Source: an uncultured Clostridia bacterium (GTDB taxonomy: Bacteria > Bacillota > Clostridia > TANB77 > CAG-508). From it: a stretch of 5,088 bases of DNA. The notes below the pieces were generated by a model. That model worked only from the letters and a program-made list of their open reading frames with translations, was not told the DNA's origin and searched no databases. The translations under genes and the position numbers were made by a program. Positions 5,020 through 5,088 of this stretch are shown one piece after another (the stretch's first letter is position 1; every line of letters starts with the position of its first letter). The stretch lies in assembly GCA_948517135.1 (NCBI GenBank), contig CAORJJ010000108.1:1-5088 (forward strand), in the 5' to 3' direction.

Positions 5020-5039
5020 TTTGTATAAGGTTATACAAA
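5020..5039. repeat. 20-base palindrome between promoter and start of the DUF1292 gene
   Basis: TTTGTATAA and TTATACAAA form perfect 9-base half-sites around a two-base centre. It falls just downstream of the predicted transcription start (near 5042) and ends two bases from the ribosome binding site. The short centre suits a dimeric repressor's DNA operator better than a stable RNA hairpin, though a seven-pair hairpin with a wider loop is possible. Confidence 0.6.
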
Positions 5040-5048
5040 TCTAAAAAT

Positions 5049-5077
5049 ATGATATACTAAAGATACGTTTTTTGCAA
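5049..5077 (-). promoter_or_regulatory. Probable promoter of the DUF1292 gene
   Basis: The minus strand reads TTGCAA (5077-5072), 17 bases, then TATCAT (5054-5049), each a partial consensus match at ideal spacing. Transcription would start near 5042. A frame that is open from the window edge down to a TAA at about 5022-5020 means the tail of another gene cannot be fully ruled out here. Confidence 0.5.
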
Positions 5078-5088
5078 TAGTTTTATGC

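Noticed and set aside
5020..5088. C-terminal end of another minus-strand gene entering from the right edge
   Set aside because: One frame is open to a TAA at 5022-5020, but its 21 or so residues resemble nothing familiar, the frame ends inside a palindrome, and a promoter at ideal spacing explains the region better.

Overview
This is about 5.1 kb of very AT-rich DNA from a low-GC Gram-positive bacterium, most likely a member of the Clostridia. Four things point there: strong AGGAGG-type ribosome binding sites before nearly every gene, TTGACA/TATAAT-like and extended -10 promoters, intrinsic terminators with A/T-rich stems, and the gene families themselves (RbgA, Mini-ribonuclease III, DUF1292, and a small membrane protein with a charged tail of a type I associate with Clostridia). 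The species cannot be fixed from the sequence, and an uncultured gut clostridium is only a guess.

Left part (1-1040): a minus-strand gene begins at 31 and runs off the left edge. Diverging from it is a plus-strand gene (176-772) for an unrecognised 198-residue protein with an N-terminal membrane anchor. It is followed by a perfect 12-bp hairpin (807-834) and about 200 bases in which I see no gene.

Middle part (1041-3056): a minus-strand cluster reads, in transcription order, GNAT acetyltransferase, rbgA (50S assembly GTPase), mrnC (23S rRNA-maturing Mini-RNase III) and tRNA-Glu(CTC), ending in a perfect 11-bp terminator hairpin. The protein genes are tightly packed, and each downstream ribosome binding site overlaps the preceding stop codon. 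The tRNA has its own promoter-like sequence, whose -35 box overlaps the mrnC stop codon. rbgA and mrnC both act in making the large ribosomal subunit, so most of this cluster concerns the translation apparatus.

Right part (3085-5088): three separately promoted minus-strand genes. These are, from right to left, an acidic DUF1292 protein, a four-helix membrane protein of unknown function, and an alpha/beta hydrolase. A 15-bp terminator (4041-4074) separates the last two. A 20-base palindrome lies between the predicted transcription start and the ribosome binding site of the DUF1292 gene.

Start corrections: for four genes the longest open frame begins upstream of the likely start. Ribosome binding site and promoter positions favour internal ATGs at 176 (+), 3011 (-), 3904 (-) and 4554 (-). 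I see no CRISPR array, insertion sequence, prophage or obvious new system; the window looks like ordinary chromosomal housekeeping DNA with a few regulatory details worth checking.
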